Shown here: piece after piece, positions 7,665-16,760 of the stretch
Numbering within the stretch: position 1 is the stretch's first letter
Layout: each line of letters starts with the position of its first letter
Source: JBGSOV01 sp041738935
GTDB taxonomy: Bacteria; Patescibacteriota; Gracilibacteria; CAIRYL01; GCA-016699755
Assembly: GCA_041738935.1 (NCBI GenBank)
Contig: JBGSOV010000001.1
Span: 1 to 64,000, forward strand
Direction of reading: 5' to 3'
DNA length: 64,000 bases
Position numbers and translations under genes: made by a program
The notes under the pieces: model-generated
What the model was told of the DNA's origin: nothing
Database searches by the model: none
What the model saw: only the letters and a program-made list of their open reading frames with translations

Positions 7665-8561
7665 TTATGCGCTCTTATTTGGCAAATTCTCCAATTCTTG
7701 TTCGGCTAGTTGCACATCGATATCCGAAACAAAATATTCCTCGCTTTGCGTAAACCAAGCTTTCTGATCGACCGGATAGCCATTGGGCTGCAAGCGAAGT
7801 GGGGACTCTGGGTGTGATATCAAAAATTCCGGATTAAGCCATTGTGGGTCTTTGGTTTCTTTATAGTAAAAATTTCCGACAAATTTCATTTGCTTGACGA
7901 CATGTTCGATGCCAACGGCAAAAGCTATCGAGCCTATTGTCTGCTCGTTGGGTGTGATTTTGATGATAAAATCACTTTTGGAAAAATGTCCGGCAAAGAG
8001 TGATGCCGTAGTAACAAGCTTTTCCAAATAAGGTTTTTGAGCAAGAGTTTTGAGTTCCTCAAAATCAAGCGGATTTGCCAATTGTTGCTGTTGGATTCCT
8101 TCAGTTTTTTCGAGCCATACTTCACTTAATTTTTTAGCAACGACCAAGTGGATGTAGTCTTCGGTATTTGTCTGGGCGACTTTTGCGATTTCTTCAGTCG
8201 TGGAATCTTTGTATGTCTCTGTATTCGACTTCTCACCAAAAACATAGGACTCCACTTCATCTGAATCGACTTTGAGAATTGTCGTGCCACTTTCAGGTGT
8301 ACCCTTTTCGGAAAAAGCAAAACTGACCGATGTCTTGGCAAAGTGCTCTTTATTTGAGTTCATCAAGTCTTCGTTTTCTCGCAAAACCGCATAGGTTGCC
8401 GCGACTTTTTGCTCATCGTTGGGCATTTGACTGATCTCCGAAATTCTTTTTTCAGCTAACTCCAAATGGTGAGCTTGATCCTCAGCATTTTGGGATTCTT
8501 GATTTCTCGATTGTATTTTTTTAGCTATTTGATTTCTTAAGCGCCACTTTTCGTAATTCAT
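7665..8561 (-). CDS. hypothetical protein, 298 aa, possibly frameshifted at its start
   Basis: Not recognised. It is a soluble, Glu/Lys-rich protein with a coiled-coil-like N-terminus (Q/E/N-rich, about residues 10-60) and a more globular C-terminal part. ATG at 8561 is the first start without a nonsensical N-terminus. An ATG at 8601, 10 nt after the preceding gene, opens a protein-like stretch (MDIDKAPSSEHSDNELRKVA) in another frame that stops after 26 codons. A frameshift or a second small gene is possible. Confidence 0.55.
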   Translation of the reverse strand: MNYEKWRLRNQIAKKIQSRNQESQNAEDQAHHLELAEKRISEISQMPNDEQKVAATYAVLRENEDLMNSNKEHFAKTSVSFAFSEKGTPESGTTILKVDSDEVESYVFGEKSNTETYKDSTTEEIAKVAQTNTEDYIHLVVAKKLSEVWLEKTEGIQQQQLANPLDFEELKTLAQKPYLEKLVTTASLFAGHFSKSDFIIKITPNEQTIGSIAFAVGIEHVVKQMKFVGNFYYKETKDPQWLNPEFLISHPESPLRLQPNGYPVDQKAWFTQSEEYFVSDIDVQLAEQELENLPNKSA

Positions 8562-8610
8562 TATCCGAATGCTCCGAAGAAGGTGCTTTATCAATATCCA
8601 TAATAATTTT

Positions 8611-9030
8611 CTAATTAAATAGCTTATTGCATATGTTTCTTGTCTCAGCATCAACATCATTCCAACCTGCTTTATCATCCCCAATAATAGCATCTAATTC
8701 CAAGCACAAACTTCTCGTTTCACTTTGGAGTACTCTCGCTTCATCTCTTTTTGCACTAGCCGCATTCCCAAAACCTTCTTGTAGTGCTGCCAATTCCGCA
8801 TCATTCGCCTTTATTTCCACTGCTTCTGCCTTGTTCATTCCCGAAGATAGTGCCACAACTATTGCGGAAAGTGCCAACAACACTTGGCGAACACCATTTC
8901 TTACATTTCTCACTTTTCCCTGATTTTCCTCTTGACCACTTCCTAGCGCATCAATAGAATCTCCGTGTCCCGAATCTGGGACATCAAATTCTGAAGGAGG
9001 ACGAGAGGAATCTACACTATCATTAAACAT
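8611..9030 (-). CDS. hypothetical membrane-anchored protein, 139 aa
   Basis: Not recognised. The N-terminus is acidic and Ser-rich (about 40 residues), then one hydrophobic helix (VLLALSAIVVALSSGM, about residues 48-65), then a helical region with two cysteines. It may be a single-pass protein with a short cytoplasmic tail. The next gene starts about 10-50 nt downstream, so they are probably cotranscribed. A TTGACA lies at 9077-9082 on the same strand, but no good -10 box follows at the usual distance. Confidence 0.55.
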   Translation of the reverse strand: MFNDSVDSSRPPSEFDVPDSGHGDSIDALGSGQEENQGKVRNVRNGVRQVLLALSAIVVALSSGMNKAEAVEIKANDAELAALQEGFGNAASAKRDEARVLQSETRSLCLELDAIIGDDKAGWNDVDAETRNICNKLFN

Positions 9031-9104
9031 AGTGATTGGATAAAAGCACCTTTCTTCTCCTTCTTTTTTGTAGTTTTGTCAAGTTTTTTGCAGGGTTTTT
9101 TCAG

Positions 9105-9893
9105 TTATTTCTGCATTGCCGCCTCGGCTGCGGTTTTTCCGGCAGCAACGATTTTGTCGAGCCTCAGGTAATCCATCGAAGAAAATGCACTCAAATCTGG
9201 CACAATATGGATTACGCGCTTGTCTTCTGGCAAATATTCGCGCTGATGCAAAAACATAATCCGCATCATACGTTCGGCTGCTGTTTTGATGCCACCAATT
9301 TGCGGAAACCAGTGAGTGCTCGAAAAATCAACATTCTGCGAAAACGATGCACCGACATCAATGGCAAAAATTGTATCGCCTGTATATTCGTTTGTAGCGA
9401 TATCGAGCGGAAGATTGCCGGTCAAAAAACCGTCGACAAGCCAGCGCTTTTGTTCTTTGTGATAAAACGGTTCAAATATCCCCGGAACCGAACACGAGCC
9501 TCTGACCGCATCAGCGATTTTTCCTTGCTTCAAAATAACGCGTTCGCCAGTTGTAAAATCGGTCACTCCAATTCGTAGCGGAATTGCCGCGTCTTCGATG
9601 CAACTTTTTCCCAGTGCGCGCTCCAAAAAAGCATACAATTTTTTGCCGCCAAAAACTCCAAAATCATTCCGCGTCAAATCGAATGCCATTCGCCCTAATT
9701 TGAGCTGGCGCATAAGTTCGAGTATCGCAGTTGCCGAATGACCAGTCGCAACCAAAGCGCCAACAATTGAGCCGGCAGAAACTCCGGCAATATAGTCGAA
9801 GCTATAGCCTCGCGCTTCTAATTCTTTGATTACACCGATGTGCGCTGCACCGAGTGCACTGCCACCCGAAAGTACGAGCGCGGCTTTTTTCAT
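9105..9893 (-). CDS. patatin-like phospholipase, 262 aa
   Basis: Patatin-family serine lipase/acyl hydrolase. The oxyanion-hole segment LSGGSALGAAHIGV comes at the start, the nucleophile motif GVSAGS near residue 43, and the catalytic Asp in VDGFLTGNLP near residue 165. Ser-Asp dyad enzymes of this type cleave acyl groups from phospholipids. It begins within the end of purM (ATGA overlap), hence the same transcript. CPR bacteria depend on outside lipids, so a role in lipid scavenging is conceivable but only inferred. Confidence 0.85.
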   Translation of the reverse strand: MKKAALVLSGGSALGAAHIGVIKELEARGYSFDYIAGVSAGSIVGALVATGHSATAILELMRQLKLGRMAFDLTRNDFGVFGGKKLYAFLERALGKSCIEDAAIPLRIGVTDFTTGERVILKQGKIADAVRGSCSVPGIFEPFYHKEQKRWLVDGFLTGNLPLDIATNEYTGDTIFAIDVGASFSQNVDFSSTHWFPQIGGIKTAAERMMRIMFLHQREYLPEDKRVIHIVPDLSAFSSMDYLRLDKIVAAGKTAAEAAMQK

Positions 9894-10939
9894 GCAACCG
9901 AATACGACACACTTTCGCCGTTCCAAGCGGTGATTTCGATTATATTTGTTTCAGTAACTTCTCCTGCAATTTGGGCATTGCGACCGTGAGTTTTTAAAAT
10001 GGTAATAATTTTTTCCGCTTCGGCGAGTGGACACGTAAGCAGCATGCCATTGCCGCCATTCCAGACTTGAAAAAATTCGCTCGTCGAAATTTCTCCTAAT
10101 TCTTTTAATTTCTGCATAGCAGCTGGTGGTGCAAAAAGATTGGTCAGTTTTGCACCAAGATTTTTTTTCTTCAAAATCCGATTCAGATTCCCCGGAATGC
10201 CTCCGCCCGTGATATGTGCGATTCCTGTTACAGTCGCTTGCGCTGTTTCGCCATAATGACCGCAGACAGCGAGAATCGCATTATGATACACAAGCGAACC
10301 AGCGATACATTTCTTTGCGAGAGCGAGGTCGTCTGGCGCATGTTCGCGCAGGATTTTGCGTACGAGCGAGTAGCCGTTGCAGCGAAAGCCATTTTCTTGC
10401 AAGGCGATAATTGCGTCACCTGCTGCAACTTTTTCGCCAGTAATAACTTTGTCTTTTTTTACAATTCCGATGGCATCTGCGCCCCAACTGGTTCCATTGA
10501 TTTTATCACCGACTTCGGCGATTTCGCCTCCGGCAATCACAATCTGCTGTTCGCGACAAGCGGCGGCGAGACTTTCCATCATAATCCCAATCTCGGTACT
10601 ATTTATCTTGTGCGTCTCAAAAGTATTGGTAATCGAAACAACTTCTGCTCCCAGGCAAATAGCATCATCAGACACCATTGCGAGTAAATCCGCACCAAGC
10701 TGAGAATAGTCATTTACTTTTTTAGCGAGGTCGATTTTGGTACCCACCGTGTCGCAACATTGCACGAGGTAAAAATCGCCAAAATCGAGCACTCCGGCAA
10801 ATCCACCCGGCAGATCAACTGGCTGACCAATTTTTCCCATGCGTCCTGCAAAAGTCGAACGAGCGGCAGTTGCCGCCAAACGGCTCGCAGCATCACCGGC
10901 TGCAATATCGACACCGGATTCACGATACTGGTCACTCAT
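9890..10939 (-). CDS. purM: phosphoribosylformylglycinamidine cyclo-ligase, 349 aa
   Basis: PurM (AIR synthetase) closes the imidazole ring in purine synthesis, using ATP. Typical motifs are visible: DTVGTKIDLA, NDDAICLGAE-like VSDDAICLGAE, GGEIAE, GFRCNGYSLVR and AHITGGGIPGN. The ATG at 10939 starts MSDQYRESGVDI, as expected for the family. It is followed by a patatin gene with a 4-nt overlap. The only other purine-ring gene recognised is purQ at 60614-61891, so the pathway is scattered. Confidence 0.92.
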   Translation of the reverse strand: MSDQYRESGVDIAAGDAASRLAATAARSTFAGRMGKIGQPVDLPGGFAGVLDFGDFYLVQCCDTVGTKIDLAKKVNDYSQLGADLLAMVSDDAICLGAEVVSITNTFETHKINSTEIGIMMESLAAACREQQIVIAGGEIAEVGDKINGTSWGADAIGIVKKDKVITGEKVAAGDAIIALQENGFRCNGYSLVRKILREHAPDDLALAKKCIAGSLVYHNAILAVCGHYGETAQATVTGIAHITGGGIPGNLNRILKKKNLGAKLTNLFAPPAAMQKLKELGEISTSEFFQVWNGGNGMLLTCPLAEAEKIITILKTHGRNAQIAGEVTETNIIEITAWNGESVSYSVA

Positions 10940-11050
10940 GTTTTTGAGAAAAGTAATTTCAGTATAAAAGAAAAAGTCGGGAAACAAAATGATGAGATTC
11001 TGTTTTTTCGCACAATTGCAGTTTTGTGATGTGCAGCCTTCTCTCCCAAA

Positions 11051-12757
11051 TTACATTTGTTTTGGTGTTTTGATTCCCAACAAATATAGTCCGTGAGTGA
11101 GTGTTTCTGCGGTTTTTTGCGTCAAAAACAAGCGCGTAGTACGCTCTGGCTCGTCAGCCTTGAGTACCGGACATTTGGCATAAAAACTATTATATTCCCC
11201 CGCCAACTGAAACAAATATTCCGCCAACACATGCGGTTCGAGTCGCTCCGCAGCTTCGAGAACGACATCGGAAAAACGGAGGATTTTTTTGGCAAGCGAC
11301 AGCTCCGCCTCATGCTCGAATGATAAAACCCCCTTTGATTCCCCCTTAACAGGGGGACAATGGTCGGTTGCTTTGCGTAAAATACTCGCGCAGCGCACTG
11401 CCGAATATTGAATAAATGGACCCGAATAGCCGTTGAAGTCGAGCATTGCTTCCCAATCAAAAAGGATATCGGTTTTGCGATTTTGTCCGAGATCATTAAA
11501 TTTGAGCGCGCCAATGGCAAGAATTTCCGCCAAATCCTCGCGTTCTTTCCCTATGATTTCCGAATTGTGCTCGATGAGACTGGCAAAAGCGCGCTTGTAC
11601 GCTTCGTCAAACACTTCACTCAAACTTATTACTGTGCCGGCGCGAGCGCTCATTTTGCCTTCTGGCAATCTGACAAGTCCGTGTCCCGCATGCGTCCACG
11701 CTCCCTGATAACCAAGCCGGCGTGCTGTCTCGAACACTTGGCGAAAATGCAAGTTTTGCTCATTGCCGACGACATAAATCATTTCGTCAAATCCTTCGCT
11801 ATCATAAAAAATAATCTTCGCCAAATCGCGTGTTTGATAGAGGGTCGCACCGTCACTTTTTTGAAAAATCATTGTCGGCAATTTGCTCTCGTCACCAAAT
11901 TCCACCACGAGCGCGCCAGCTTCGCCAGTCGAACCGATGCCGCTAGTTCGCAGTTTTTCCAACACGGTTGGCAACATTTTTTCATAAAACGATTCGCCGC
12001 GCATTTCGTCAAAATGCGCATCGAGGCGGTCTGTCACGACAAAAAAATCTTTCAGCGATTCGCCCACAATCCATTTCCACAGTTCGAGATTCTCCGCGTC
12101 GTGCTCGACTTCCATTTTGCGAAACTCTTCTGCACCTTGTTTTTCGAGTTCGGCGTCATGTTCTGCTTCTTGATGAAATTTGCGATACAAGCGAACGAGT
12201 TCTTCAATCGGATTGTGGTCAATGGTCTTTTTGTCGCCCCACTTGCGGATTGCTACAATCAGTTTGCCAAATTGTGTGCCCCAATCGCCGACAAAATTAT
12301 CCGTCAAAACTTCGTGCCCACTGTGACGCAAAAGTCGCGCCAACGATTCGCCCAAAATGAGTCCGCGAAAATGTCCAAAATGCAGTGGTTTTGCTACATT
12401 GGGACTGGCAAATTCCACCTCAATCCGTTTTTTACGAACTGGCACGAGCGGCTTTTCTGCTGCAAATTCGCGTAAAGATTCGCTCACAATTTCTGGCGCA
12501 AGCGTGATATTCAAAAACCCAGGACCAGCGATTTCTGCTTTTTCAATTATAGTGTTGTCAGGAATATTTTCCATGATTTGCTGCGCGATTTCACGCGGAT
12601 TTTGTCCAAGTTTTTTGGCGAGTTGCATGGCAATTGGTGTTGCGTAATCACCAAAGCCTTCGTGGCGCGGATTTTCCAAAACAATCAATTCACTTTGTCC
12701 AGTTGCAGTTTGAACAGCTTGCTCAAGAAGCGCTTGCAGTTGATGAGTAATATTCAC
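11051..12757 (-). CDS. argS: arginyl-tRNA synthetase, 568 aa
   Basis: Class I synthetase charging tRNA-Arg. It has the N-terminal additional domain (ENPRHEGFGDYATPIAM), the HIGH-type motif HFGH in ASPNVAKPLHFGHFRG, then KMSARAGTVI in the KMSKS position, and a DALR-type helical C-terminal domain. The GTG at 12757 is preferred. A TATACT -10 box lies 22 nt upstream, and the longer reading from 12844 adds 29 non-homologous residues across that box. Confidence 0.93.
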   Translation of the reverse strand: MNITHQLQALLEQAVQTATGQSELIVLENPRHEGFGDYATPIAMQLAKKLGQNPREIAQQIMENIPDNTIIEKAEIAGPGFLNITLAPEIVSESLREFAAEKPLVPVRKKRIEVEFASPNVAKPLHFGHFRGLILGESLARLLRHSGHEVLTDNFVGDWGTQFGKLIVAIRKWGDKKTIDHNPIEELVRLYRKFHQEAEHDAELEKQGAEEFRKMEVEHDAENLELWKWIVGESLKDFFVVTDRLDAHFDEMRGESFYEKMLPTVLEKLRTSGIGSTGEAGALVVEFGDESKLPTMIFQKSDGATLYQTRDLAKIIFYDSEGFDEMIYVVGNEQNLHFRQVFETARRLGYQGAWTHAGHGLVRLPEGKMSARAGTVISLSEVFDEAYKRAFASLIEHNSEIIGKEREDLAEILAIGALKFNDLGQNRKTDILFDWEAMLDFNGYSGPFIQYSAVRCASILRKATDHCPPVKGESKGVLSFEHEAELSLAKKILRFSDVVLEAAERLEPHVLAEYLFQLAGEYNSFYAKCPVLKADEPERTTRLFLTQKTAETLTHGLYLLGIKTPKQM

Positions 12758-12778
12758 GAATGGAATAGATTTGTCAGG

Positions 12779-12784
12779 AGTATA
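12779..12784 (-). promoter_or_regulatory. -10 box of argS
   Basis: TATACT on the minus strand, about 14 nt of leader before the GTG at 12757. A poor TTCGCT at 12803-12808 may be the -35 box. It helps to decide the argS start. Confidence 0.4.
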
Positions 12785-12957
12785 GCAGCAAAAAGAGGAT
12801 GAAGCGAATTGGCTTTTTTCAAAAAGATGATTGCTGCTTGTCACTAAAAATTCGAGTATTTGGTCTTTGAAAAACGAAAGCGATAAAATTTCTTACAAGA
12901 AAAATAGTGTTTTTCTAGTTTGGTTTTTGGCATAATAAGAAGCGATTTTATAAGAAA

Positions 12958-13758
12958 ATGACTTCCAAAATTACTAATTGCCTGCGCAAAAAACATAACT
13001 CTCCGGCGCTAATGACGCATGTCGTCGCTGGTTTTCCGAGTCTGGAAGAATCAAAACAAATCGTTAAGATGATGGACGAAATAGGTGCAGACGTAATTGA
13101 AATACAAATTCCGTTTTCGGATCCGGTTGCCGATGGTCCGACCATGCAGCGCTGCAACGAACTCGCGCTCGAACGCGGTTTCCATGTTTCTCAGGCGTTT
13201 GAAATGGCAGCAGAACTGACTAAAGACATCAGGGCGCCGCTGCTGTTTATGACCTATTACAATATTATTCATTCTTTTGGCGTGAAAGAATTCTGTCAGA
13301 AAGCGAAGGCGAGCGGCGTCCAAGGAGTAATCGTGCCAGATATGCCGATTAACGAAGAGCCGCACGAGCACTTTTTGGCAGCATGTAAAGAGTACGAACT
13401 CGATTGGATCCCAGTCGTGTCGCCGCTGACGACCGAAGCGCGCATCGCCGAACTCAGTCAATATGCTGGCGGTTTTTGGTATTTAGTCTCTCGCACCGGT
13501 GTAACTGGTGTTCGTGCTGATTTTAGCGACGAGACAAAAGAGCAAATTGCAAATATCAAAAAACATTCTGATCTTCCAATTGCGATGGCTTTTGGTGTCA
13601 GCAAACCAGAACACATCGAAAAAATCGGACACGCTGCGAGCATGGCAGTTGTTGGCTCATACATTCAAAATATTTTCTTGCAAGAAGAAATTTCTTTTGA
13701 TAATCGATTGGCAGAAGCCCGCAAAAAACTGCACGAATTACAGGCTCGTGAGCTTTAA
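12958..13758 (+). CDS. trpA: tryptophan synthase alpha chain, 266 aa
   Basis: TIM-barrel lyase that splits indole-3-glycerol phosphate to indole. The active-site block is EIQIPFSDPVADGP, keeping the catalytic Glu and Asp (E49 and D60 in the E. coli numbering), but with Gln where Gly is usual. The phosphate-binding SRTGVTG and MAFGVS are present. No trpB or other trp gene is near, so it stands alone between argS (divergent) and the ribosomal operon. A CATAAT box at 12931 suggests a leader of about 15 nt. Confidence 0.9.
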   Translation: MTSKITNCLRKKHNSPALMTHVVAGFPSLEESKQIVKMMDEIGADVIEIQIPFSDPVADGPTMQRCNELALERGFHVSQAFEMAAELTKDIRAPLLFMTYYNIIHSFGVKEFCQKAKASGVQGVIVPDMPINEEPHEHFLAACKEYELDWIPVVSPLTTEARIAELSQYAGGFWYLVSRTGVTGVRADFSDETKEQIANIKKHSDLPIAMAFGVSKPEHIEKIGHAASMAVVGSYIQNIFLQEEISFDNRLAEARKKLHELQAREL

Positions 13759-13803
13759 AAATCACCGAAAACAGAAAAAATAGCCTTTTTCAAGAAAAAA
13801 CAT

Positions 13804-13833
13804 TTGACAGGGAAAAATAAGTTTCCGTACAAT
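13804..13833 (+). promoter_or_regulatory. promoter of the infA-ribosomal operon
   Basis: TTGACA, 18 nt, TACAAT. The predicted start is near 13840, which leaves about 11 nt of leader (T-rich) before the infA ATG at 13851, with no room for a Shine-Dalgarno sequence. Confidence 0.65.
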
Positions 13834-13850
13834 GCTTTAGCTTTTTTTGA

Positions 13851-14150
13851 ATGGACTTGGCGAAACAGGATGACGTTATCGAAGCGGAGGGGATTGTGGA
13901 GGAGTGCCTTCCTAACGCCATGTTTCGAGTCTGTCTCACCGAAGGACCTTTTCCAAAAAATCACGAGATTTTGGCTCGAGTAGGAGGAAAACTCAAAAAA
14001 TACTCGATTCGCGTTATCACAGGAGACGAGGTCACGGTAGAAATCTCTCCCTACGATCTCAAAAAAGGGCGCATTGTCTATCGTAATTCTGGTCCCAAAG
14101 GCAGCAAAAAGCCCTCCACAACCCCGCCTTCCGTATCACCACAACCATGA
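13851..14150 (+). CDS. infA: translation initiation factor IF-1, 99 aa
   Basis: OB-fold factor that binds the 30S A site during initiation. Recognised by EAEGIVEECLPNAMFRVCLTEG, ILARVGGKLKKYSIRVITGDEVTVE and YDLKKGRIVYR. It is longer than the usual 72 residues because of an extra Pro/Ser/Thr-rich tail of about 20 residues. First gene of the ribosomal operon, overlapping rpmJ by 4 nt. Confidence 0.95.
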   Translation: MDLAKQDDVIEAEGIVEECLPNAMFRVCLTEGPFPKNHEILARVGGKLKKYSIRVITGDEVTVEISPYDLKKGRIVYRNSGPKGSKKPSTTPPSVSPQP

Positions 14151-14299
14151 TTGTCGCAAACTCAGTCAAAAAACGATGTGCCAACTGCCAAACGATTCGT
14201 CGTCAAGGTCAGCTCATGGTGATTTGTTCCACCGAACCACGTCATAAACAGCGTCAAAAAGGTGGCAAGCGCAAGAAGAAAAGTTCGCTTGCTCGTTAA
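14147..14299 (+). CDS. rpmJ: 50S ribosomal protein L36, 50 aa
   Basis: Small zinc-binding 50S protein. The ATG at 14147 overlaps the infA stop. It reads MIVANSVKKRCANCQTIRR, then VICSTEPRHKQRQK. The C-x2-C...C-x5-H zinc ligands of L36 are complete. A basic tail (KGGKRKKKSSLAR) makes it about 12 residues longer than usual. Confidence 0.92.
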   Translation: MIVANSVKKRCANCQTIRRQGQLMVICSTEPRHKQRQKGGKRKKKSSLAR

Positions 14300-14326
14300 T
14301 CACTCTTTCTTTTTTATCCCTGTCCT

Positions 14327-14692
14327 GTGCCAGCACGTATCTCAGGAGTAACACTGCCGAATAAGCCTGCCTTCATCGCTCTCACCTATGTGTACGGCGT
14401 GGGCAGAATAACTGCAATAAAGATTTTGGAAGCAGCAAGAATCGATCTTGCTAAGCGAGCGGACGATTTGACAGATGACGAAGTGAAGGTGATTACGGCT
14501 GAGCTCGACAAAATTCCTCATGAAGGTGACCTAAGACGCAAAGTGCAGAATGACCTGAAACGATTACAAGAAATCGGTTGTTACCGTGGCTATCGCCATC
14601 GCCGCCGACTTCCTTGTCGAGGTCAACGTACGCGTTCGAATGCTCGTACTCGCAAGGGCAAAAGTGCTCCTGTCGCGAATAAGAAGATCTAA
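14327..14692 (+). CDS. rpsM: 30S ribosomal protein S13, 121 aa
   Basis: 30S head protein contacting the 50S subunit. Typical start PARISGVTLPNKP, helix-hairpin segment TYVYGVGRITAIKIL, and the basic end YRGYRHRRRLPCRGQRTRSNART. The start is a GTG at 14327. Standard position between rpmJ and rpsK. Confidence 0.96.
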   Translation: MPARISGVTLPNKPAFIALTYVYGVGRITAIKILEAARIDLAKRADDLTDDEVKVITAELDKIPHEGDLRRKVQNDLKRLQEIGCYRGYRHRRRLPCRGQRTRSNARTRKGKSAPVANKKI

Positions 14693-14722
14693 TATTTCCC
14701 CTACTTGTAACCTTTCTCTCAT

Positions 14723-15124
14723 ATGGCTACTAAAAAATCCTCCTCCAAAAGCACCAAAAAAAAGATTCGACGCTCAGTTCAGAGCGGGATTGCTAATATA
14801 AGTGCCACTTTTAATAACACGATTGTGACAATCGCCGATGAAGAAGGAAACACCTTGTCATGGTGCAGTTCGGGAACGGCAGGATTTAAAGGTGCTCGTA
14901 AAAGTACGCCTTACGCTGCTCAGGTCGCAGCAGAGCGCGCTGCCGAGACAGCAAAGATTTCAACAGGGCTCGAAAGAGTACAGGTGTTTGTCAAAGGAGT
15001 AGGACCAGGACGAGAACAAGCGGTACGTGGTTTGCACGCTGCCGGACTTGATTTGACTGCAATCATCGATCGCACACCGATTGCACACGGCGGTTGCCGC
15101 CCAAAGAAACCACGAAGAGTCTAA
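14723..15124 (+). CDS. rpsK: 30S ribosomal protein S11, 133 aa
   Basis: 30S platform protein. Core motifs are GIANISATFNNTIVTIADEEGN, SSGTAGFKGARKSTPYAAQVAAE, GVGPGREQAVRGL and the end DRTPIAHGGCRPKKPRRV. The N-terminus is Lys/Ser-rich, as is common. Confidence 0.97.
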   Translation: MATKKSSSKSTKKKIRRSVQSGIANISATFNNTIVTIADEEGNTLSWCSSGTAGFKGARKSTPYAAQVAAERAAETAKISTGLERVQVFVKGVGPGREQAVRGLHAAGLDLTAIIDRTPIAHGGCRPKKPRRV

Positions 15125-15142
15125 ATTTTTTCTATTCCGTTC

Positions 15143-15751
15143 ATGCGAAATACAGGACCAAAAGCACGGCTTTGCAGAAGAGAAGGGGTAAACCTTTTTG
15201 GACCCGAGAAGTATACCAAGATAATGCAGCGCAGAAATGCGCCACCTGGACAATCTCCTACTGCTCGACCTAAAAAACTCTCTGAGTTTGGCAAACAATT
15301 ACGTGAGAAGCAAAAAGCAAAGCGTATGTTCGGTTTGACCGAAAAACAATTTCAACGTGTCTACAAACAAGCTGCTGGTTCTAAGAGCTCTACCGGTAAC
15401 CGTTTACTACAACTTCTAGAGCTTCGCATTGATAATGTTTTGTATCGAGCGGGCTTTTCCATGACTCGTATCCAATCTCGCCAATTTATTTCTCATCGTC
15501 ATTTTCTTCTCAATGGCAAACGTGTTGATGTTCCTTCTATCTCAGTAGTTCCTGGTGATGTAATTTCGGTGCGAGATCGTTTTGAGACAAATCCCATCTT
15601 TGGCGATATTGCCAAACGAACCAAATTTGCGCCCAAGTGGCTCAAGGTCGACGAACTCAAAAAGACTATTACCATCGATCGCCTTCCTGAAGCTGACGAA
15701 TTTGAAATGGTGATTACTGCCCCACTTATCGTTGAGTACTACTCACGTTAA
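15143..15751 (+). CDS. rpsD: 30S ribosomal protein S4, 202 aa
   Basis: Primary 16S rRNA-binding protein with an S4 RNA-binding domain (RIDNVLYRAGFSMTRIQSRQFISHRHFLLNGKRV). The N-terminus has TGPKARLCRREGVNLFG with only one cysteine, so the zinc-knuckle form is not present. Normal length and operon position before rpoA. Confidence 0.96.
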   Translation: MRNTGPKARLCRREGVNLFGPEKYTKIMQRRNAPPGQSPTARPKKLSEFGKQLREKQKAKRMFGLTEKQFQRVYKQAAGSKSSTGNRLLQLLELRIDNVLYRAGFSMTRIQSRQFISHRHFLLNGKRVDVPSISVVPGDVISVRDRFETNPIFGDIAKRTKFAPKWLKVDELKKTITIDRLPEADEFEMVITAPLIVEYYSR

Positions 15752-15776
15752 TTTTTTTCTTTTCCGGTTACCAACG

Positions 15777-16760
15777 ATGCACATCATCCATGAAGAAATC
15801 GGCTTACCGAAGATAACTTCGCAATCGACCGGAGAGCACAACGCCCTCTTCACAATCGCCCCGCTTCCAAACGGATACGGCATGACCCTTGGCAACGCCC
15901 TCCGCAGAGTTCTCCTTTCTTCCGTTCCTGGCGCCGCTATTACTGCGGTCAGAATCGATGGAGTTTCTCACGAATATTCCACTATTACAGGTCTCAAAGA
16001 TACTATTCTTGACCTTTGCTTGGGACTTAAGCAAGTTGCTCTTCGCAAACACAGCAAAGGGAGTGAAATCACGACGCTTTCCAAAAAAGGAAAAGGAGAC
16101 GTGGTAGCGAAAGACATCAAGGTTTCGAGCGATATCGAACTCCTCAATCCCGAGCTGGTCTTGACCAAATTGGGCGAAAAATCCAACGGGCTTTCAATGG
16201 AAATCAAAATTGATAAAGGCGTCGGATATATACCTGCAACCGCACAACTAAAAGAAGCAACTACCGGTGAAAACTGGATCTACCTCGATGCTACTTTTTC
16301 ACCTGTGACTCGGGTTAAATACGAAGTCACAGCGACACGTGTTGGAGAAAATACTGACCTTGACAAATTGCAAATAGAAGTCGAAACTAATGGTTCACTG
16401 ACCCCAGAAGAAGCGATGAAATTTTCGGCAGGTATTATTCAATCCTACTTCTTACTCTTCCAAAAAGACGAAACCGACTTGGTCGAACCAGAATTTATGG
16501 CAAGCCTCTCTAGCACGGTAGCATCAAAAGATGACGATGATGAAGGCTCCCCTCAAGAAACCTACACTCCGATTGAAGTCCTCAATCTTTCGCCACGCAC
16601 TTTAAACGCCTTGATTAACGGCGAAATCGGCTCTGTAGAAGAGCTCGTCAAGTGTGCTCCGGCAAAGCTTGAAAATTTGCGCGGCTTTGGTAAAAAAGCA
16701 ATGGACGAAGTATCAGAAGTATTGGCTTTACGCAACCTTTCTTTGGCAGAAGACGAATGA
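15777..16760 (+). CDS. rpoA: RNA polymerase alpha subunit, 327 aa
   Basis: Scaffold of RNA polymerase assembly. The N-terminal domain is shown by NGYGMTLGNALRRVLLSSVPGAAI and the insert domain follows. An acidic linker (DDDDEG) leads to the C-terminal helix-hairpin-helix domain (LNLSPRTLNALINGEIGSVEELV, LRGFGKKAMDEV). Start ATG at 15777 (MHIIHEEIGLP) is preferred over 15732, which precedes any homology and overlaps the rpsD end. The stop overlaps rplQ. Confidence 0.96.
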   Translation: MHIIHEEIGLPKITSQSTGEHNALFTIAPLPNGYGMTLGNALRRVLLSSVPGAAITAVRIDGVSHEYSTITGLKDTILDLCLGLKQVALRKHSKGSEITTLSKKGKGDVVAKDIKVSSDIELLNPELVLTKLGEKSNGLSMEIKIDKGVGYIPATAQLKEATTGENWIYLDATFSPVTRVKYEVTATRVGENTDLDKLQIEVETNGSLTPEEAMKFSAGIIQSYFLLFQKDETDLVEPEFMASLSSTVASKDDDDEGSPQETYTPIEVLNLSPRTLNALINGEIGSVEELVKCAPAKLENLRGFGKKAMDEVSEVLALRNLSLAEDE

